From NCBI GenBank assembly GCA_023974075.1, contig JAMFTG010000070.1, positions 160,001 to 224,000 on the forward strand: a stretch of 64,000 nt of DNA. The letters are read 5' to 3'. Origin of the DNA: Chaenocephalus aceratus. Its lineage: Eukaryota > Chordata > Actinopteri > Perciformes > Channichthyidae. Under the pieces are notes generated by a model. It saw nothing but the letters and a program-made list of their open reading frames with translations, did not search any database and had not been told where the DNA came from. Positions within the stretch are counted from its first letter, which is position 1. Each line of letters starts with the position of its first letter. Below are positions 53,001 through 63,970 of this stretch, piece by piece. The position numbers were made by a program, and so were the translations under genes.

Positions 53001-54230
53001 CCCTCTTCTTCATGTCTCTTCTACATCAACATGTGTCCCCTCTTCTTCATGTCTCTTCTACATCAACATGTGTCCCCTCTTCTCCGTGTCTCTTCTACAT
53101 CAACATGTGTCCCCTCTGTGGAAAGAGACTCTGAAAGTTTCAGGAACAAAGATTCTCTCTCTTTTTGATCCATTTCTATAAAAACCTGTCTGAAAATGAG
53201 CTGATTAGATTTTGGCCACTTTGTGATGTCATAACGATGTGTTGTCTTGTGTACCCATTAGCCAATCAGCAACAAGGTACCACCCCCCCCCCCCCCCCCT
53301 TATCACCTGAATCTCCTCTAGAGCACCATTGAGTTCTTTGTAACCAAATGTCTCTCAGAGGGGCGTGGGGAGGGGCTCCTTATTTTCATCCAAAGTAACA
53401 GACAGAGAATCAGCACTTTGGAAACAGGACTGAAACAGAGGGGATTATGGGTAATGCTGCAATGATCTGTTTGGTGTTTCAGCCAATCAGAGACAGGCTC
53501 TGTATATATCTGAGAGCTGTGATACATTGATGAGAAACAGTATTATAGGCGACCTTTAAATCTTCCTGTGATATGTGTTGCCTGGCAGCTCAGGTGTACG
53601 AGGAGCTGGAGGCCGGAGGCGCGTTTGATGACGGGAATATTTCCCGCAGTAACCTCTTCCTCTCCGTCCACGATGCCGTTGTGTTTGCTCAGCAGAGCTC
53701 AGCAGAGAGGAGGGTCTCCCGGGCGGTAAATAAATACATAAATAACTTTATCATACAAAAACAGGTGCCTGAGCTCCTCCAACAATGCCACATATAATTA
53801 AATAATTGTACAAGAAGTCTATATACATGTTAGAATATGATATGATATGTACAAGACCATAAATAATGTACACGAAGACAACATGTTATACGGTTAATGA
53901 ATTACTATGTTCTAATTATTAATATCTACGCTAACATTACTGTGATTTCATGTTCACCCATATTACACATGTATTGCACCCTTATATCTTGTAATTTAAG
54001 TGTGAGTGTCAGACAGACATATTTATTCACAGGAAATGCATCATCTTCGGTTTGACTTTAAATATGTACGTGCGCTGTGTTTGCTGCAGGAACCCTCCTC
54101 TAACAATAACGTGGAGAAGGATCTGGAGCAGGTAGGTACAGTTTCAAATACAAGCTGAAGGAATTCACAGTAACACCTTTCCTCTTGATCTAATGTTGTT
54201 TTACTTTTACAGGAAATGTTTGAGCACTGA
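27875..54230 (+). CDS. slc26a9: SLC26A9 anion channel/transporter, 20 coding exons, one-base frameshift in exon 2
   Basis: SLC26A9 is an epithelial Cl- channel/anion transporter of the SulP family. Exons: 27875-27999, 29753-29893, 31831-31941, 32325-32500, 34135-34299, 34843-34995, 40536-40618, 41001-41148, 41744-41857, 42396-42473, 44048-44143, 44991-45097, 46782-46851, 46932-47024, 47107-47253, 47667-47876, 50768-50822, 53589-53725, 54090-54131, 54213-54230. Phases agree throughout. The transmembrane SulP domain covers about residues 60-490 ([51 protein letters not shown]). The STAS domain covers about 500-735, split by a Lys/Glu-rich intervening segment (exon 15). Two N-glycosylation sequons (N152, N156) match human. 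One extra base at 29787-29790 breaks exon 2 (stop at 29799); without it the protein is 755 residues (human 791). The C-terminus ends DLEQEMFEH, lacking the mammalian tail. Confidence 0.95.
28132..29166. mobile_element. CCTATCATGC-type MITE in SLC26A9 intron 1, interrupted by a hAT MITE
   Basis: Inverted ends TTAAAGGGGACCTATCATGC and GCATGATAGGTGCACTTTAA; the interior is reversed relative to 13474-14112. Confidence 0.85.
28787..29135. mobile_element. hAT-type MITE nested in the MITE above
   Basis: Ends CAGTGTTTCTCAAAC and TTTGAGAAGCACTG, with 8-base flanks GCCAAGAG/GCCTAGAG (one mismatch). Same family as 23805-24094. Confidence 0.85.
29300..29745. repeat. Degenerate TTTTTCTCAGA simple repeat before exon 2
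   Basis: Many copies of TTTTCTCAGA-like phrases, each resembling a 3' splice site, run up to the real acceptor at 29749/29752. Related tracts occur at 30050-30200, 37860-38390 and 40720-40980, and on the other strand at 55480-56360. Confidence 0.75.
30301..31795 (-). mobile_element. 37-bp-minisatellite element in SLC26A9 intron 2 (reverse)
   Basis: About 34 units containing CTACTTCTTACATGTTGAAC (30301-31575), then the shared non-repetitive end (ATTCATTAGCTAACAATGAC, GGTACTCTTTAAAGCAGCTG). Reverse complement of the copies at 32540 and 47950. Confidence 0.85.
32040..32310 (+). mobile_element. LINE 3' end abutting the SLC26A9 exon 4 acceptor
   Basis: A reverse-transcriptase C-terminal remnant (reads [10 protein letters not shown]) is followed by a typical teleost non-LTR tail (GTAAAGCACTTTGAATTTCC, GTGCTGTATAAATAAACG). 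The tail ends about 14 bases before the acceptor AG at 32323-32324. The L2/Rex1-like clade is inferred. Confidence 0.7.
32540..33240 (+). mobile_element. 37-bp-minisatellite element in SLC26A9 intron 4 (short array)
   Basis: Same ends and unique part as the intron 2 and 16 copies, but only about five 37-bp units (32936-33125). This is the least expanded copy seen. Confidence 0.85.
33241..34134. other. SLC26A9 intron 4 remainder
   Basis: No recognised element; moderately AT-rich. Confidence 0.5.
34425..34762 (+). mobile_element. LINE 3' tails in SLC26A9 intron 5
   Basis: First tail 34425-34582 (GGAGGAGCCTGTGACCTCAG, CATGACAATAAAAGCC), second about 34675-34762 (TACAGCACTTTGGTCACCTG, TATATAAATAAATAAAG). 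Both are 5'-truncated non-LTR retrotransposon ends. A relative of the first lies reversed at 44170-44335. Confidence 0.6.
35195..35471. mobile_element. MITE fragment inside the left LTR
   Basis: Absent from the right LTR. It matches the right half of the element at 39833-40345 (AATACAATGGCGGCTTCACA, TTCTCTTTTTGGTGTGAACG) and ends with ACTCCGGTGTGAACGCG. Confidence 0.75.
35704..36000 (+). pseudogene. Gypsy-like gag end and protease fragment
   Basis: The frame reads through [20 protein letters not shown] and later [18 protein letters not shown]. The DSG in a hydrophobic setting fits a retroviral-type aspartic protease active site. It begins at the last Cys of a zinc knuckle; the preceding gag and primer-binding site are deleted. 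One frame change lies near 35850-35870. Confidence 0.65.
36000..37225 (+). pseudogene. DIRS-like gag-type fragment (tentative)
   Basis: The open frame from 36245 begins [14 protein letters not shown]. It has paired cysteines and a CLGSDHA motif ([14 protein letters not shown]), then CSACQW, resembling the Cys/His region of DIRS-type fish retrotransposon proteins. It is out of place between Gypsy protease and zinc-knuckle pieces. The frame is broken after about 190 codons. Family placement is from memory and uncertain. Confidence 0.4.
37243..37284 (+). pseudogene. Gypsy-like gag zinc knuckle
   Basis: Reads [14 protein letters not shown], a perfect CX2CX4HX4C nucleic-acid-binding knuckle, followed by VAWKQQ. 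It lies downstream of the protease fragment, the reverse of normal order. Confidence 0.75.
38577..39823 (+). mobile_element. Tc1-like transposon, internally deleted, left arm replaced
   Basis: The right inverted end is present (TTTTGTTCAGTG then TA at 39822-39823). The matching long left arm is absent; recognisable element sequence begins at TTATCACACAGCACAATGCC. Upstream is an unrelated GC-rich segment with TGACGGATT repeats in both orientations. Located in SLC26A9 intron 6. Confidence 0.85.
38592..39515 (+). pseudogene. Tc1/mariner-family transposase, dead
   Basis: N-terminal paired helix-turn-helix ([26 protein letters not shown]) and the first catalytic Asp in FTDESRFS are visible. So is the last motif [15 protein letters not shown] with its Glu. 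Defects: an in-frame stop after VTTPA (38784), frame changes near 38862 and 39065, and loss of the block between RYRDEILR and VLAWPAY, which normally holds the second catalytic Asp. It cannot encode an active enzyme. Confidence 0.85.
39833..40345. mobile_element. MITE (TIR CGCGTTCACACCGGA), fuller copy
   Basis: Left end CGCGTTCACACCGGA and right end TCCGGTGTGAAAGCGCC are inverted. It sits ten bases right of the Tc1-like element. Its right half is the fragment at 35195-35471. Confidence 0.7.
41170..41250 (-). mobile_element. LINE tail, reversed, just after exon 8
   Basis: CAAACTTTATTAATGTAGCA and AAAGTGCCTCACAAACAAC resemble the reverse of a non-LTR 3' end, starting about 20 bases past the exon 8 donor. 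An A-rich AATAAGAATAAAA simple repeat follows (41340-41640). Confidence 0.5.
42718..43188. mobile_element. CCTATCATGC-type MITE in SLC26A9 intron 10
   Basis: Ends TTAAAGTGGACCTATCATGC and GCATGATAAGTCCCCTTTAA; interior shared with the other family copies. Confidence 0.8.
44348..44858. mobile_element. hAT-type MITE (CAGGGGTGTCAAACTC ends) in SLC26A9 intron 11
   Basis: Ends CAGGGGTGTCAAACTCAA and TCGAGTTTGACACCCCTG; flanks GTCTATAT/CTCTATAT form an 8-base target duplication with one mismatch. Contains the GGGCCGGATCTGGCCC core typical of this family. Confidence 0.85.
45388..46545. repeat. 41-bp minisatellite in SLC26A9 intron 12
   Basis: About 28 units containing ACTTCCTGTCTGTAGCCCAC and CCGTGTTCCTGTTAGTG, with small deletions in several units. 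Confidence 0.92.
47950..50440 (+). mobile_element. 37-bp-minisatellite element in SLC26A9 intron 16 (long array)
   Basis: Same flanks as the intron 4 copy (TACTCGTGTTTAAAAATACT at left, AAGTACTGATACCAGAA at right) around about 54 units containing GTTCAACATGTAAGAAGTAG. Confidence 0.9.
50445..50745 (-). mobile_element. LINE-derived segment before exon 17
   Basis: Related to 53765-54015 (shared GAGCTCCTCCAACAATGC, TCTAATTATTAATATCTACG, CCCATATTACAC) and more distantly to 44170-44335. Confidence 0.5.
50833..53115. repeat. 37-bp minisatellite filling SLC26A9 intron 17
   Basis: About 62 units containing CTACATCAACATGTGTCCCC and TCTTCTTCATGTCT, starting about 10 bases after the exon 17 donor. The unit has no stop in any forward frame, so three 500-770-codon frames appear; these are artefacts unless the intron is retained. 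It is not convincingly related to the intron 16 unit despite the equal period. Confidence 0.95.
53765..54015 (-). mobile_element. LINE-derived segment in SLC26A9 intron 18
   Basis: Second copy of the segment found at 50445-50745, about 20% diverged by eye. Confidence 0.5.
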
Positions 54231-54309
54231 TGCTGCAGTGAAGACGAGCAGAAGAACCTGTTTTTAATGTCACTTTGATAAATATAAATTGTTGCTGACA
54301 AGTCTAATT

Positions 54310-55265
54310 ACGCACCACACTCTGAACTACACACACACAGCTGGGTTACTGAGGGCCCCTGAACGCACCACACTCTGAACTATACACAGATATAATCAGT
54401 TACTGAGGGTCCGTGAACGCACCACACTCTGAACTACACACATATATACTTAGGGTTAGTGAGGGTCCCTGAACGCACCACACTCTGAACTACACACATA
54501 TATACTTAGGGTTAGTGAGGGTCCCTGAACGCACCACACTCTGAACTACACACATATATACTTAGGGTTAGTGAGGGTCCCTGAACGCACCACACTCTGA
54601 ACTACACACACATATAGTCAAAGTTACAGAGGGTCCCTGAACTACACTCTGAACTACACACACACAGCTGGGTTACTGAGGGCCCTTGAACGCACCACAC
54701 TCTGAACTACACAGATATAATTAGGGTTAGTGAGGGTCCCTGAACGCACCACACTCTGAACTACACACACATATAGTCAAAGTTACAGAGGGTCCCTGAA
54801 CTACACTCTGAACTACACACACACACAGCTGGGTTACTGAGGGCCCTTGAACGCACCATACTCTGAACTACACACAGATATAACCAGTTACTGAGGGTCC
54901 CTGAACGCACCACATTCTGAACTACACAGACATATAGTCAAAGTTACCGAGGGTCCCTGAACGCACTACACTCTGAACTACACACATATATACTTAGGGT
55001 TAGTGAGGGTCCCTGAACGCACCACACTCTGAACTACACATATATATAATTAGGGTTAGTGAGGGTCCCTGAACGCACCACACTCTGAACTACACACATA
55101 TATACTTAGGGTTAGTGAGGGTCCCTGAACGCACCACACTCTGAACTACACACACATATAGTCAAAGTTACTGAGGGTCCCTGAACGCACCACACTCTGA
55201 ACTACTCACATATATACTTAGGGTTAGTGAGGGTCCCTGAACGCACCACACTCTGAACTACACAC
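54310..55265. repeat. 56-bp minisatellite in the SLC26A9 3' region
   Basis: About 17 units containing CCTGAACGCACCACACTCTG and TTAGGGTTAGTGAGGG, beginning about 80 bases after the stop codon with no AATAAA before it, so probably part of the 3' UTR. Confidence 0.9.
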
Positions 55266-55479
55266 ACATATAATTAGACTTGTATAATTTTGTATTATTA
55301 GACTTGTGTTGCTGTATACAGACTTCAATCTGTATTGAATATCCGTCATCTAATTAAAATGGTAAACTTAGAGTGTGTGCTCTGTGGTGTCAGTAAGCCC
55401 AAGTTGATGTCTTGCTATTAATCAGACATACTTAGGATATAGGAAACCATAGGAAGGAAATATCTTGAGGAATAGTCAG

Positions 55480-56360
55480 AATTAAAAAAAAAGTTTGATT
55501 GCAAGTTCTGATTAAAAAAAAAAAAAAGTCAGAAATCTAAGAATATAATCAACATCTGAGAAAAAAGTCAGAATCTGAGAAGAAAGTCTGTGAGAATTTG
55601 TCAGGTTTCAGTTCATCAAAATTGAGACAAGTCAGGTTTCTGAATTTTGAGAAAAAAAGTCAAATTACTATAAAAAAGTCGAAGTTTGGAAAAAAAGTCA
55701 AGAAAAAGTCGAAGTTTGGAAAAAAGTCAAATTCTGAGAAAAATAAATAAATCTTAGAAAGAAGTCAGGAATCAGAATTTTGAGAAAAAAGTCAAAATCT
55801 GAGAAAAAGTGAGAGAAGAAATAAAAAATGTTAGAAAAAAATCTGGGAAAAGTCAAATTTCTGAATTTTGAGAAAAAGAAGTCAATTTTTAAATGTTAAA
55901 AAAAATCAAAGTCTGACAAAAGTCAACAAATTCTAAATCTGAGCCCTTTTGTCCAAATAAGAGAAAAAAAAGTCCAAGTTTGTAAAACAAAAATATTCTT
56001 TGACTTTAATCTCAGATCTCAATAAAAAAAAAATTCAGATGTTGCTCTAACCTCCTGGATCACACCGGGTTTTATTCTTTGTGAAAATTAATTCTCTGCA
56101 ACCCATTCCTGCAAAGTAAAGTCCTGAAACCTCCCACTGCCCTCTTCAGTTGCATCTCAACTGCTCAGTGATCAGTACTGGACTCCACTGACAGGGGGCG
56201 CTACACACCAGCACAACACACCCCGAAAAGTCAGGTCTCACCATTTTGAGGGGAAAAGTCAAATTCTGGGAAAAATCTGAGAACAAATCTGAGAAAATGT
56301 CAAAATATGAGAAAAGGTCTTCTTTTTGTTTTAGATTTCTGACTTTAATCTCAGCTCTCA
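55480..56360. repeat. Degenerate TGAGAAAAAAGTCA simple repeat
   Basis: Minus-strand counterpart of the TTTTTCTCAGA tracts in the introns. A roughly 75-base block (CAACTGCTCAGTGATCAGTA) at 56158-56225 is duplicated at 56477-56545. Confidence 0.7.
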
Positions 56361-57020
56361 ATCAGAAAATCAGTTCTAAAAAAGAAATTCAGACGTGGCT
56401 CTAATCTCCAGTATCACACCTGTCCTGGTTTTATTTGAAGATATATTCCTTAAATCACCGGTTTATTTCTTTATTCAACTGCTCAGTGATCAGTACTGGA
56501 CTCCACTGACAGGGGGCGCTACACACCAGCACAACACACCCCGAGAACAAGTGAGCAGGTAATGAGGGGAGCCCACTCCTCACAATATCTGCTGACTACA
56601 GTCATACTCAAGCTGCTGCAATTAAGACGCGAGACACAGCTGTGAGCCAGATGCGTCCCAGCGGAGGGGAAACACAACATCAGCACTTTGTAAACTCTGT
56701 GAGAAGCACAATCTGTAGTTTCCTGCCACTGCGGGAGAGGCAGGGCGATGAAACTACTGGAGTGAAAGCTTGTTTTTTGGTTGTGCAGCGTGGCATCATG
56801 GGAGTTGTAGTCTTCAGCTTCGCCTGGTTACGATTCCTTCAGTGTTCAGGAGATCTTTAGCGTCTCCTCCTCTCCTCTGATATGAAGCAACAGTGAACAA
56901 GATACAACATTAGTGATGTTTGCTCAATATGCATGAATAATAGTATTCTGCATAATTATTACTTTGTATACACTTTGATGGTAATACCTTTTAAACCTTC
57001 TATGTATATGTCTCTACGCT

Positions 57021-57135
57021 TTAAAGGGGACCTATCATGCAAAATGCACTTGTTGATGTCTTTTATACATCAACATTTTTATTTATCTGAGACCCATAAT
57101 ATATGTCTAAAAATAGCATGATAGGTGACCTTTAA
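57021..57135. mobile_element. Short CCTATCATGC-type MITE
   Basis: 115 bases between TTAAAGGGGACCTATCATGC and GCATGATAGGTGACCTTTAA; an internally deleted family member. Confidence 0.85.
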
Positions 57136-57660
57136 TGTTCAAAAAGCTCTTTATGTTTCTCATACTGCCTGTGCTGCAGCACCTCTTTTCACCCTCTGTC
57201 TGAAACCAGAGCCCAGTCTGCTCTGATTGGTTAGCTGGCCGGCTCTGTTATGATTGGTCAACTACTTAGAGATGTCCCGCCCCTTAGCCTATCAAGTACA
57301 ATGTGTTGGAGCTCTAGCCAATAGGAGCGTGAGTTAGGGCTGCTCAATTAATCGTATTTTAATCGCGATTACGATTATGGCTCGCAACGATTACGAAAAC
57401 AACGTAATCGAAATAAAATTATTATTTTTTTATTATTATTATTAATTTTTTTTTTTTTTTTGGTTTTTCAGTTGAATTATACTTAAAGTTCTGTTAAAAA
57501 CATACTGTTCAAATTTTTTTCTCCAATAAATGGATGTTTTCAAAATCAATGAATATTAATGATCTCAATTATTGACCCAAATAATCGAGATTATGATTTT
57601 TTGCCATAATCGAGCCGCCCTAGCGTCATGTATGTCCCTTTGTTCCGGAAGTAAACAAAG
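57136..57660 (+). mobile_element. 57-bp-element fragment without array, split by another MITE
   Basis: Unique part of the 57-bp family (TCTGAAACCAGAGCCCAGTC to CCAATAGGAGCGTGAG), interrupted at 57335 and resuming at about 57623 (GCGTCATGTA). Confidence 0.7.
57335..57622. mobile_element. MITE with TAGGGCTGCTCAATTAATCG end
   Basis: Left TAGGGCTGCTCAATTAATCG and right ATAATCGAGCCGCCCTA are inverted; the core is rich in AATCG repeats. A well-known teleost repeat type. Confidence 0.85.
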
Positions 57661-58355
57661 GCGTCTAACGGAGGCAAACTTCAGATTATCGGCTAATACA
57701 AAAATACGAATAACCAAATGTGAGAGTTCAAAACTGTAGTCCACAAACCAATGGCTGACATCAGTCTTCTTCTGTGGTGCCAACACTTTTGTTATCAGCC
57801 CTCAGTACTGTACATTCAACGCTACCACTTTTACCCCTTTCCATTTATCTTACTAATTTAATTGTACCGTCTTTGTTGTGCAGAATAATTGCCCCTTATT
57901 GTTATCTTTAGGTCCACTCCGCCCCTCCTCCATTCTCTCTGGAGGTCAAAGTGAGATTCCACCGACATGCTTTTATACTTTAAACCCTTGCTCAGACGAG
58001 ACGCCGTTAAAACACGCTCTCAATCCCCGTAATTGCAAGTTCTCATAACAATTAATTGTACACTCCTCGCACGTGCACTGACCACGATGCTTTAATTAAC
58101 AAGGTCCCTCTTAAAGATATTAAAGACGGAGAGATTGATGTATTACATTGTTTACACGCCCGCTGCTTTCACACTGCGGAGGCTAATTGAATGGTGTCGG
58201 AGGGGGACTTTGTCATTTAGCGCTCGCTGCTTTTTATTAAGAGAGAAAATATTCAGCTCTGACCTTCCGGAAGCGAAATGTGGAGCGTTTTCGGAAAATC
58301 TTATTAAAAAGACTGCTCCTTAAATCTGCCCTGTAAGAGAGAGGATGACAGCTAT

Positions 58356-58501
58356 TTAAAGGTCACCTATTATGCACTTTCCAATGTCTTTCATACATAA
58401 ACACGTGTCCCCGTGATATCGGGCAAGAATGAAGGATCTGTTTTGTTTTTTTTAAATATCTGCGACCGATAATATATGCCTACACAAAGTACAACCTTTA
58501 A
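58356..58501. mobile_element. Short CCTATTATGC-type MITE
   Basis: Left end TTAAAGGTCACCTATTATGC; the right end is degraded to ACAACCTTTAA. Confidence 0.6.
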
Positions 58502-58974
58502 AGGAACAGCTTTTTGACATTGATCAAGCGAGAGCAGTCGGCGTTCTGCGTATGCATTTTCCAGCTGTATGTTTGGGCGTCTGTTTTGATTAATTAACAA
58601 AGCCGTGTGCAGCCAGGGGATCGTACATCTTCATTGTGCGGTGTCGGCATATTGTTGTTGGACGAGGTTTGTTTACCGACGTGCTGAGGGCAGATCTGAC
58701 CGCTGATCGCCGGCGTTAATTAATGCGGTCTCATTCCAGCACTTCGACGGCAATTAAAGGCCCGTTCTCTGGTGATTAATGAAGGCACACGCGATTGAGT
58801 TTGACTGGAGGATGCTTCAGTATTTATAGTTAAAATTACGATGCAAATACAAAAACACAAATATGCCGAAATACATGCGTGGGAAGAAACATCTTCACCA
58901 TCTTGAGGAAACATGCGCAGCGTTTACTAAAAGTGCTTAAGCAACATGCTGAAATAATGTCAAGACACAACGGA

Positions 58975-60775
58975 AACCAGGGGACACTAAAGAGTGACGC
59001 ACACAGCTGGGAGACCAGGGGACACTAAAGAATGACGCACACAGCTGTGAGACCAGGGGACACTAAAGAGTGACGCACACAGCTGTGAGACCAGGGGACA
59101 CTAAAGAGTGACGCACACAGCTGTGAGACCAGGGGACACTAAAGAGTGACGCACACAGCTTGGAGACCAGGGGACACTAAAGAGTGACGCACACAGCTGG
59201 GAGACCAGGGGACACTAAAGAGTGACACACACAGCTGGAGACCAGGAGACACTAAAGAGTGACGCACACAGCTGGAGACCAGGGGACACTAAAGAGTGAC
59301 GCACACAGCTGTGAGACCAGGGGACACTAAAGAGTGACGCACACAGCTGTGAGACCAGGGGACACTAAAGAGTGACGCACACAGCTTGGAGACCAGGGGA
59401 CACTAAAGAGTGACGCACACAGCTTGGAGACCAGGGGACACTAAAGAGTGACGCACACAGCTGTGAGACCAGGGGACACTAAAGAGTGACGCACACAGCT
59501 TGGAGACCAGGGGACACTAAAGAGTGAGGCACACAGCTGGGAGACCAGGGGACACTAAAGAGTGACGCACACAGCTGGAGACCAGGGGACACTAAAGAGT
59601 GACGCACACAGCTGTGAGACCAGGGGACACTAAAGAGTGACGCACACAGCTTGGAGACCAGGGGACACTAAAGAGTGACGCACACAGCTGTGAGACCAGG
59701 GGACACTAAAGAGTGACGCAGACAGCTGTGAGACCAGGGGACACTCAAACGTGACGCACAGCTGGGACACAGAGCGCTTGGTGACGTTAAGGATTTTAAA
59801 ACGGGACGACTTTATCTGTGTCAGAGTGAGTCTGTCTCATAACTGTCAGTGTTGGTCAGTAGATCTGAAACGTCTCGGTTAGCTACGCTAGCTAGCTAGC
59901 TGACAGCAGATCTGCAGTGACACCAGAAGGAGTCATGTGACCACTTTGATGAAATAAGACCATCAAACATTTTAGGTAAGTTTCAGCTTTATCATCCTGA
60001 ACGTCACCAAGCGCTCTGTCCCAGCTGTGTGCGTCACTCTTTAGTGTCCCCTGGTCTCCCAGCTGTGTGCGTCACTTTTTAGTGTCCCCTGGTCTCCCAG
60101 CTGTGTGCGTCACTCTTTAGTGTCCCCTGGTCTCCCAGCTGTGTGACACTCTTTAGTGTCCCCTGGTCTCCCAGCTGTGTGCGTCACTCTTTAGTGTCCC
60201 CTGGTCTCCCAGCTGTGTGCGTCACTCTTTAGTGTCCCCTGGTCTCCCAGCTGTGTGCGTCACTCTTTAGTGTCCCCTGGTCTCCCAGCTGTGTGCGTCA
60301 CTCTTTAGTGTCCCCTGGTCTCCCAGCTGTGTGCGTCACTCTTTAGTGTCCCCTGGTCTCCCAGCTGTGTGACACTCTTTAGTGTCCCCTGGTCTCCCAG
60401 CTGTGTGCGTCACTCTTTAGTGTCCCCTGGTCTCCCAGCTGTGTGCGTCACTCTTTAGTGTCCCCTGGTCTCCCAGCTGTGTGCGTCACTCTTTAGTGTC
60501 CCCTGGTCTCCCAGCTGTGTGCGTCACTCTTTAGTGTCCCCTGGTCTCCCAGCTGTGTGCGTCACTCTTTAGTGTCCCCTGGTCTCCCAGCTGTGTGCGT
60601 CACTCTTTAGTATCCCCTGGTCTCCAGCTGTGTGCGTCACTCTTTAGTGTCCCCTGGTCTCCCAGCTGTGTGCGTCACTCTTTAGTGTCCCCTGGTCTCC
60701 AGCTGTGTGCGTCACTCTTTAGTGTCCCCTGGTCTCCAGCTGTGTGCGTCACTCTTTAGTGTCCCCTGGCCTCCC
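58975..60775. repeat. Inverted pair of 38-bp minisatellite arrays
   Basis: Left array 58975-59757 (about 20 units of 37-38 bases with GACCAGGGGACACTAAAGAG). Right array about 60020-60775 is its reverse complement (CTCTTTAGTGTCCCCTGGTC). The inner edges continue the palindrome (ACAGAGCGCTTGGTGACGTT and AACGTCACCAAGCGCTCTGT), leaving a loop of about 200 bases. Confidence 0.95.
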
Positions 60776-60779
60776 AGCT

Positions 60780-61465
60780 GCAGCGCGTTTCTCCTGATGT
60801 TTAGGGCTGTGGTTAAATAATTTTCAACACGCTCGCCATTTAGTTATTTCTCATTCTGCAACTGGTGGATGTAATGAGTTCTTTAATTTCACGGTGATAT
60901 TATTGCATTAAAAAAGCAATCGCATGTTAATTATTTTTCAAAGGCGTTGACCTTTATGCGACTACAAACAGGTTGGATTTGCCGCTGCGGAATTTTTTTT
61001 TAATATATTTTCAAACATATTTGTTTTGTGGAATTAATTTAAATTTCATAACGGTATCATAAAGCAAAGCTGTCAGAATAAGATAAAGCGTGTTGAAGAT
61101 AAACACATTTGACCTTCCTTCTGACGACGCCATCGACACAAAGACAGATCTGTGTTGGGCAGATATGAGCGGGACGTGTTTTTATCACGCCATCGACTCA
61201 TTAGAGCGAGCGGCAGGTAGTGTTTGCCCTCCTGTCTTCGTATGAGATAAATGGCTCGGTGTGATTCTGCAGAAACAGCTCCTCGCTGAGCCGTTCAGCA
61301 TCAGCGGGGAAATTAGACGAGACAATGCGAAACTTGCAGTGTGGCGCACGCTGAGGGAGCTCATTAAGCTCTGCACAGGACGCTCTGCTGTTGAGAGCGC
61401 TATTACGCAAACATCATTTCAGGTCTTGTGCACAATTACTTCATATTGAGAGTACGGCGAGACGG
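60780..61465. other. Gene-free stretch
   Basis: No exon or repeat family was recognised. Overlapping short frames at 61185-61450 on both strands have no family resemblance. Confidence 0.45.
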
Positions 61466-61470
61466 TCCTT

Positions 61471-61645
61471 TAAAGAGTCCTCTCCTGCTGATGTGCAGGT
61501 GTATATCAGTATGTAGTGTCTCTACTTTAAAGAGTCCTCTCCTGCTGATGTTCAGGTGTATATCAGTATGTAGTGTCTCTACTTTAAAGAGTCCTCTCCT
61601 GCTGATGTTCAGGTGTATATCAGTATGTAGTGTCTTTACTTTAAC
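61471..61645 (+). mobile_element. 57-bp minisatellite, copy 6 (three units)
   Basis: Three forward units directly left of the hAT element end at 61653. Confidence 0.85.
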
Positions 61646-62170
61646 ACACTACAGAAGTCTTCAACAGGGGGTCCGCGACCCCCAGGGGGTCCGCGGAGGG
61701 TACTGCAGGGGGGTCGCGAAATCTTTGGTTGATTAGACCATTTTTTATATTTCTTAAAAAAAAAAAATTCCATTTAAATTTTTTCCCCACAAATTGAAAT
61801 GTCTTTAAATGCACATTAACATGAATCCGACATATTGTAGCGAACGGAGAAATGGAGGCAGAAGACGTTATCTTTCAGTCAGCAATGCACGCATTCAGCT
61901 ACACACAGAAGCTATCTCAAGCTAGGCGCAGCTTCACTCACAGCAGGAGACTACCCCGGACCTGTCCCACCAGGCCTCCTGTACACAAAGGGGAGGACCC
62001 GCCCCTATCGCTGCTGTGCCAATCACGAGGCCGCATGACACACGCTGGCTCTGTCAGGTTCCCCGTGATTGGCCGAGAGCCTATTCAGTCCCCAGTTTAC
62101 TAAGGACCCAGACACAAGGACGCACGCTGCCATATTTATGAGAAGACCATACCTTTATATATATATAAAA

Positions 62171-63970
<1,800 letters not shown>

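Noticed and set aside
50850..53181. Three overlapping 535-772-codon plus-strand frames
   Set aside because: They are the 37-bp minisatellite read in its three frames; 37 is not a multiple of three and the unit has no stops. No independent gene; only the read-through from exon 17 is of interest.
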